From: Prinsepia uniflora | Lineage: Eukaryota > Streptophyta > Magnoliopsida > Rosales > Rosaceae | Length of the DNA: 64,000 bases | Direction of reading: 5' to 3' | Assembly (NCBI GenBank): GCA_032719365.1 | Contig: CM064868.1 | Span: 8,404,235 to 8,468,234 of the forward strand | In this document: positions 59,394 to 64,000 of the stretch, piece by piece | Layout of the letters: each line of letters starts with the position of its first letter | How positions within the stretch are numbered: position 1 is the stretch's first letter | Position numbers and translations under genes: made by a program | Notes under the pieces: generated by a model | What the model was told of the DNA's origin: nothing | What the model saw: only the letters and a program-made list of their open reading frames with translations | Database searches by the model: none

Positions 59394-60309
59394 ATTTAAA
59401 ACAGAAAATGTGAGTGGACCAGAAAGTACAAAAAGTTCAAAACCATTTTATAAGAAAACCGAGTTTAAACCCTCCGTTTTGAAACCACATGCATAACCAA
59501 CAGTTATAGACACAGTTCTAAAATAATCGTTCTTAAACATCATAAGAAACAGAAACACTATAAAATATCATAGGAAACCATAACATGAGTATCAGAAACC
59601 GTATCAAAACCATAACCACCAAATCATCATTTTCCCGATCAAACCTGCTGGATCTATCCGAGTCTTTAAACTCCCGAGTCTTTAAACTCAATCCAGGCCT
59701 TAATCATATCCGAGTCTTTAAACTCAAAGGCCTACGGGGGAAATCAATATATATCCGAGTCTTTAAACTCCCGAGTCTTTAAACTCAATCCGGGTCTTTA
59801 AACCCAATCCGGCCGGTCCCCCGTCACATATATCCGGGTCTTTAAACCCAATATCCAGATCCAGCAAATCCAATCTCAAAATCATGTGAAAACCATGTAC
59901 CAATCCACATCCAAACCCGAATCCGAAATCACTGGTTCGATGCTCTCCCGGCATCCAGAACCGTCATTCCGAACCCAAATCCGGAGTCCACTTTCCAATC
60001 TTCAAACCAAATTCCGATTAGTGAAATCCGATTCTAAAATCGAAAACTTTGATCATCGAAATCCTGTTCCCCAAAATCCACTTATAACCATTGAAAACCA
60101 CTTATCAATTGAAATCCCAAAATCATAACATATATTCCAGAAACCAACCATTCCTCGTAAAACGTGCTAAAAACCACTTTCCTCGAAAAACGTGTAATAA
60201 TGCAAAACCGACCAAACATATTCGATAAACACAAAATCATGATTAAAACCATAAAGCAATTATAGAAAACAGTTATGCATGCTCGAGTTTAGAGAAAGGG
60301 TCCACTCAC
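59394..60309 (-). other. Putative leader intron in the young 5' LTR
   Basis: This 916-nt segment opens with the donor-like ACT|GTGAGTGG and closes with AAATTGCCCTCCAG|GTTG. A putative 67-nt exon lies at 60310-60376, and an upstream intron candidate spans 60377-61212. Splicing would join leader DNA to the LTR end about 370 nt before gag. Confidence 0.4.
59658..59853 (-). repeat. TTTAAA hairpin array in the young LTR
   Basis: Seven copies in + orientation of GAGTCTTTAAACTC or GGGTCTTTAAACCC, identical to those at 54950-55145. GAGT...ACTC and GGGT...ACCC stems alternate along the array. Confidence 0.85.
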
Positions 60310-62173
60310 AGTACTGAGCCCTACTCGCGTCCCGAACGTCCAGCCCGTTCCTCGGCTACCTCGGGAAATCTCGATCCTGTCAAACACCGTCAAATTACGT
60401 CACTAATACATCTACTAACACTCTCCTAAATTTCCTCAAAAATCCCCGAACCGAAGACTTCAAACCCCGGGACCCTACACATTCACCCTCGCGGAACTAC
60501 ACTCAAACGACTTCCGATTAACCCGAAACCAACTCCATTGAACTCACAACAACTCCTAGACCACAAACTATGTTGACCGTTTCTCCCAGAACCGCCGCAC
60601 GCGCCTCCACGCGCCGCCCAAAGTGGCTGCGCGTGGCCCTCACGCGCCAGCTACAGTGCACCGTCAACCTTGGGCAGACCCGGTTCGCACCAGTGGTCTG
60701 GACCCTGAACCGGCGAGAGCGGTTCTCCTCATTCCGTCCACCAAAACGACTCCTCTCTTCACCAGCAGCATCGTCCCGTCCTAGGTTACCCCTTCACGTG
60801 TGTCACTCACCTCGATTCACCCTAAAACTCGTCGACTCAACCTTGAACAAAAACCCGTACACTGCCCTGTTTCTTACTCCGGCCACCCACGACTTCCCCC
60901 TTCACGGAGGCTACACCAACCTCTTCCCTGGACTTCTCTAAACCTAACCCAGCTAACCTGAACCGTCGACTCACTCCCCAACTGCACAACTTGCCGTTCG
61001 AACCTCACGGCTAAAACAGAGCACACAAGTGCACTCCGTCGTACCGGCCGCCCCTGTGCACCACCCATCACGGCAGCACACTCAACCCGTTCCTAGGACC
61101 CTCAGGAGCCTCACCCTAACCTCCAACTCCCTCGACTCCAGCCCTAGACTCACGACTTTCACATTGAAGTTCAATGGAAAACAGAGTACCGAATCGGAGA
61201 TGTGGAATTTACCTGCCTCCTGTTGCCACCGTGAGCTCCTCCGGTAGTGGTTGACTCCTCGCAACCCGCACGACACCACCACGGGCTCAATTGCCCCGTA
61301 CACGGCTACCACCGCCACAATTCTCACAATTCCTTCCTGTTTCCTCCCTGATTTTCCCGCAGCTCTCGACACCCTCACACACGGCCACCACACCGTCAAC
61401 CTCTCTCACTGCTTCCCTCTCACTCTCTGATCACCCTCACACACTCACAATTCAACAACACACACACCACCGCCCTCAATTTCCTTCACGACCTCCCTCT
61501 GTTTTCTGAACCAGCATCACACAACACGGGTGCACCCCAATTATTTGGGCCGTGCACACACTCGAACTCACCAGAAGCCACTACACACCTGCCATGTGTC
61601 ACCATCCCTTCATCCTTTATCCCACCTGGCCTAATCCCAGCCGTCCACCTTTCTTCTGTGCACAAATCCCAATGTGCCAAAATGACCAAAATACCCTTCT
61701 TTTTAACTTATATTTACGTTTTAACCAAAACTTCCTAGACCCGTAACTCTAACCCCGTAAGTCCGATGAATACATGCCGCCTGTCATCGAACTCAGGACG
61801 ACAAGAACTATCTAACCATCCTAGGTCAACCTACCAAAACTCGATTATTCAAAAAGTCAACTTTTCCCCCTTTTTTTACCCAAATTACGGTTAAGCCCTC
61901 AACCTTCCGAACATCACAACTTCCTCCTCGGATGTCGGAATCAAACGTACCACATGTCTATGGGTTCATGACGTCCTAAACTACGTCCTAGTCACTGGTC
62001 AATCTCCAATTGACCACCCGAAATAAAAGTCAACATTTCTGCCCGACCCAGGGGCAAAATCGTCATTCTAAGTTCCCGGACCCCTCGGGACCACCTAACC
62101 CCTGATTAACCTTACTAATCACACCTTAATCACTCTACTAATCCCAATTCTCGGGACGGGTTGTTACATCACA

Positions 62174-62500
62174 CTTGGTGTATGATGTTAGATGAAGTCG
62201 AGGCTAAGGAAGAGATATGATTTGCAAAATAGTATGAATGATTGTACTGAGTGCTTATTAGCAGGAGGTAGGTATCAGTGAAACCTGTGATGATAAACAC
62301 AACAGAAAGAAAAGTTAAATTCATTATACATAGTGACCCTGGGAAAGGGGTATGGTGTGATTGACCTAGCAAGGGGAATGAGTTCCCGATTTATTGGACC
62401 TTATGAGTTTCTTGGCCTGGTGGCATATGCATGGGGATTTAGCTATTGTACCATGTCACGAGTGGATGACATGTGATTAAGAAGATATGACTGATACTTG
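62174..62500 (+). pseudogene. Integrase C-terminal remnant of element D
   Basis: Near 62367-62470 the phrase SRFIGPYEFLG, followed by VAYAWG and SRVDDM, can be read. It matches the GPF/Y module at the end of gypsy integrases (RFIGPF, then VAYRL and VHDVFHVS in relatives). Stops and shifts surround it. It continues the decayed polyprotein interrupted at 54421. Confidence 0.65.
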
Positions 62501-62501
62501 T

Positions 62502-62678
62502 GACCAGTTGACTGTTGGTACAAGCGGTCAAACGGACTTGGACAGAGAACTGTGACGTAGTTCGGGACGTCACGAGTTCATAGACAGGTGACACGTCCGA
62601 TTCCGACATTCGAAGAGAAAGTTATGATGTTCGGAAGGTTAAGGGCATATTGGTAAATTGGTTGAAAACGGGGTAAAT
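62502..62678 (+). repeat. 3' LTR fragment of element D
   Basis: It matches 49253-49428, from TTGACTGTTGG to GGGTAAAT, with scattered differences. Its first about 85 bp are missing, and the rest is cut by the Cassandra array. Confidence 0.85.
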
Positions 62679-63034
62679 TGTCACGACCCGGCCCTTCTAA
62701 TACAATATTGTCCGCTTTGAGCCCAGCCCTCACGGTTTTGTTTTCGGGAGCTCACGTGCAACTTCCCAGTAGGTCACCCATCATGGGATTGCACCAGCCT
62801 CAACTCGCTTAACTTTGGGGTTCCAATCCCCCCAAAGCCACTGAGCTCCCAAAAGGCCTTGTGTTAGATAGATACGTGCCCACACATATAAGGTACTTCA
62901 CATTTCCCTCCCCGAGCGATGTGGGATCGTTCACCGATCTTACCTTTCCAAGCTCACGGGTCTTGCTCACCGATCTTGCTTCTCAAGCTCATGGGTCTTG
63001 CTCACCGTTCTTGCTTCCAAGACCGGGTCTTACA
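62679..63034 (-). repeat. Cassandra LTR copy 1
   Basis: It borders gypsy D at GGGTAAAT. TAAAT (62674-62678) is the candidate left target duplication. This copy differs from the next by a few substitutions (TAATACAATA against TAACACAATA, and TTTGAGCCC against TTTGGGCCC). Confidence 0.9.
62761..62816 (-). other. 5S rRNA-derived segment, LTR copy 1
   Basis: On the minus strand AAAGTTAAGCG resembles box A of plant 5S rRNA, and GATGGGTGACC followed by TACTGGGAAGT resembles the intermediate element and box C. The middle has diverged, so this is an RNA polymerase III promoter-like relic, not a 5S gene. Confidence 0.85.
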
Positions 63035-63105
63035 ATCCACCCCCCCTTGGGGCCAAGCGTCCTCGCTGGCACACTTCCGGTCAGGGTCTGGTTCTGATAC
63101 CATTC
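63035..63105 (-). other. Cassandra internal segment 1 with PBS
   Basis: 71 bp. The minus strand reads GAATGGTATCAGAACC after the LTR (one change from TGGTATCAGAGCC) and ends with AAGGGGGGGTGGAT before the next LTR. No coding capacity. Confidence 0.88.
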
Positions 63106-63462
63106 TGTCACGACCCGGCCCTTCTAACACAATATTGTCCGCTTTGGGCCCAGCCCTCACGGTTTTGTTTTCGGGAGCTCACGTGCAACTTCCCAGTAGG
63201 TCACCCATCATGGGATTGCACCAGCCTCAACTCGCTTAACTTTGGGGTTCCAATCCCCCCCAAAGCCACTGAGCTCCCAAAAGGCCTTGTGTTAGATAGA
63301 TACGTGCCCACACATATAAGGTACTTCACATTTCCCTCCCCGAGCGATGTGGGATCGTTCACCGATCTTACCTTTCCAAGATCACGGGTCTTGCTCACCG
63401 ATCTTGCTTCTCAAGCTCACGGGTCTTGCTCACCGTTCTTGCTTCCAAGACCGGGTCTTACA
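63106..63462 (-). repeat. Cassandra LTR copy 2
   Basis: 357 bp, with the 5S-like block at 63188-63243. It is followed by a 71-bp internal segment (63463-63533) whose PBS is the exact TGGTATCAGAGCC. Confidence 0.9.
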
Positions 63463-63533
63463 ATCCACCCCCCCTTGGGGCCAAGCGTCCTCGCTGGCAC
63501 ACTTCCGGTCAGGGTCTGGCTCTGATACCATTC

Positions 63534-63890
63534 TGTCACGACCCGGCCCTTCTAACACAATATTGTCCGCTTTAGGCCCAGCCCTCACGGTTTTGTTTTC
63601 GGGAGCTCACGTGTAACTTCCCAGTAGGTCACCCATCATGGGATTGCACCAGCCTCAACTCGCTTAACTTTGGGGTTCCAATCCCCCCCAAAGCCATTGA
63701 GCTCCCAAAAGGCCTTGTGTTAGATAGATACGTGCCCACACATATAAGGTACTTCACCTTTCCCTCCCCGATCGATGTGGGATCGTTCACCGATCTTACC
63801 TTTCCAAGCTCACGGGTCTTGCTCACCGATCTTGCTTCTCAAGCTCACGGGTCTTGGTCACCGTTCTTGCTTCCAAGACCGGGTCTTACA
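63534..63890 (-). repeat. Cassandra LTR copy 3
   Basis: 357 bp, with the 5S-like block at 63616-63671. Internal segment 63891-63961 follows, and a fourth LTR starts at 63962 and leaves the window. Confidence 0.9.
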
Positions 63891-64000
63891 ATCCACCCCC
63901 CCTTGGGGCCAAGCGTCCTCGCTGGCACACTTCCGGCCAGGGTCCGGCTCTGATACCATTCTGTCACGACCCGGCCCTTCTAACACAATATTATCCGCTT

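Larger units (their letters stand above)
54427..62168 (-). mobile_element. Young gag-only gypsy element (TR-GAG type)
   Basis: Two LTRs of exactly 3034 bp (54427-57460 and 59135-62168) are flanked by TCACA (54422-54426 and 62169-62173). I see about three substitutions between them, so the insertion is very recent. The 1674-bp internal region holds PBS, gag and PPT but no protease, RT or integrase. It must be mobilised by a related autonomous element. It disrupts the older element D. Confidence 0.95.
59135..62168 (-). repeat. 5' LTR of the gag-only element
   Basis: Nearly identical to 54427-57460. On the minus strand: donor-like GGCAG|GTAAATT at 61212, acceptor-like TTTGACAG|G ending at 60377, GTGAGTGGAC from 60309 down to 60300, hairpin array 59853-59658, mate arm 59419-59410, and TTGCCCTCCAG|G ending at 59394. 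Because this LTR drives a very recent insertion, it is the best copy for testing the leader-intron idea. Confidence 0.95.
49167..62678 (+). mobile_element. Decayed Ty3/gypsy element D, split and truncated
   Basis: A 5' LTR (49167-51946), PBS, decayed gag-pol remnants (51991-54421 and 62174-62500) and a 3' LTR fragment (62502-62678) lie in the expected order. The interruption is the young element 54427-62168 with TCACA duplications. The 3' LTR lacks its first about 85 bp, and at the window edge is cut by a Cassandra TRIM. Confidence 0.85.
62679..64000 (-). mobile_element. Tandem Cassandra TRIM array, open at the window edge
   Basis: Units of 427-428 bp start at 62679, 63106, 63534 and 63962. 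Each unit is an LTR of 356-357 bp plus a 71-bp internal segment. On the minus strand an LTR runs TGTAAGACCCGG to CGGGTCGTGACA. The internal segment carries TGGTATCAGAGCC and a G-rich tract before the next LTR. The array is thus LTR-int-LTR-int-LTR-int-LTR. The 5S-like block in each LTR identifies Cassandra. Confidence 0.9.

Noticed and set aside
63035..63105. GGTATCAGA-like segment considered as a tRNA gene
   Set aside because: Only the 3' complement of initiator-Met tRNA is present, next to an LTR end; there is no cloverleaf.
62679..64000. Possible 5S rDNA array or CRISPR-like direct repeats
   Set aside because: The 427-428 bp units contain LTR ends, an initiator-Met PBS and only degenerate 5S segments. 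Cassandra TRIM explains all of it, and spacer-repeat structure is absent.

Overview
This is a transposon-dominated stretch of a flowering-plant nuclear genome. Two host genes are supported, both with canonical GT-AG introns; nearly everything else is nested LTR retrotransposon. A eudicot is likely, and a woody one is possible because of the Cassandra TRIMs and several gypsy LTRs of about 3 kb. I cannot name a genus.

Layout: (1) 131-3291 is a non-autonomous, Mutator-like element with long terminal inverted repeats. It carries a hAT-type element (374-1496) inside one arm and a solo LTR (1688-2368) in its body. (2) 5033-6463 is a three-exon gene for a membrane-anchored wall-associated-kinase-like protein that has a galacturonan-binding ectodomain but no kinase. 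(3) 6786-18205 is a decayed Ty1/copia element on the minus strand, with identical 5-bp target duplications (TSDs), a PBS and a PPT. Two gypsy-type solo LTRs split it (7259-10072 and 12988-16034). (4) 19091-20468 (minus) is a three-exon pectate lyase gene with a signal peptide and a TATA box. (5) 21219-48836 is a 27.6-kb nest built on an old LTR element (family C). It contains at least four solo LTRs, a truncated LTR, an LTR remnant and a non-coding LARD-type element (34212-42952). (6) 49167-62678 is a decayed Ty3/gypsy element split by a very young gag-only element (54427-62168) whose 3034-bp LTRs are almost identical. (7) 62679-64000 is a tandem chain of Cassandra TRIM LTRs containing 5S-rRNA-derived sequence; it runs off the window.

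The most interesting signal is not a gene. The long gypsy-type LTRs, although diverged in sequence and placed in both orientations, share one internal cassette. A splice-donor-like GTGAGTGGAC and a CATGCAT motif open it. In many copies an array of short hairpins follows, whose stems change in a compensatory way (GGGT/ACCC against GAGT/ACTC; GGGC/GCCC against GGAC/GTCC). A second CATGCAT and the exact reverse complement GTCCACTCAC close it, just before an acceptor-like CCYTCYAG|G. In one family the two arms change together (GTGAGTGGGC with GCCCACTCAC). In another the first base pair changes (ATGAGTG with CACTCAT). This suggests a conserved structured domain, possibly an intron in the LTR leader whose 5' splice site can be masked by pairing. 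It is inference from sequence only and can be tested with RNA data.

The two host genes both concern pectin: one protein probably binds wall galacturonan and the other cleaves it. With a copia element and repeats between them I see no evidence of shared regulation.
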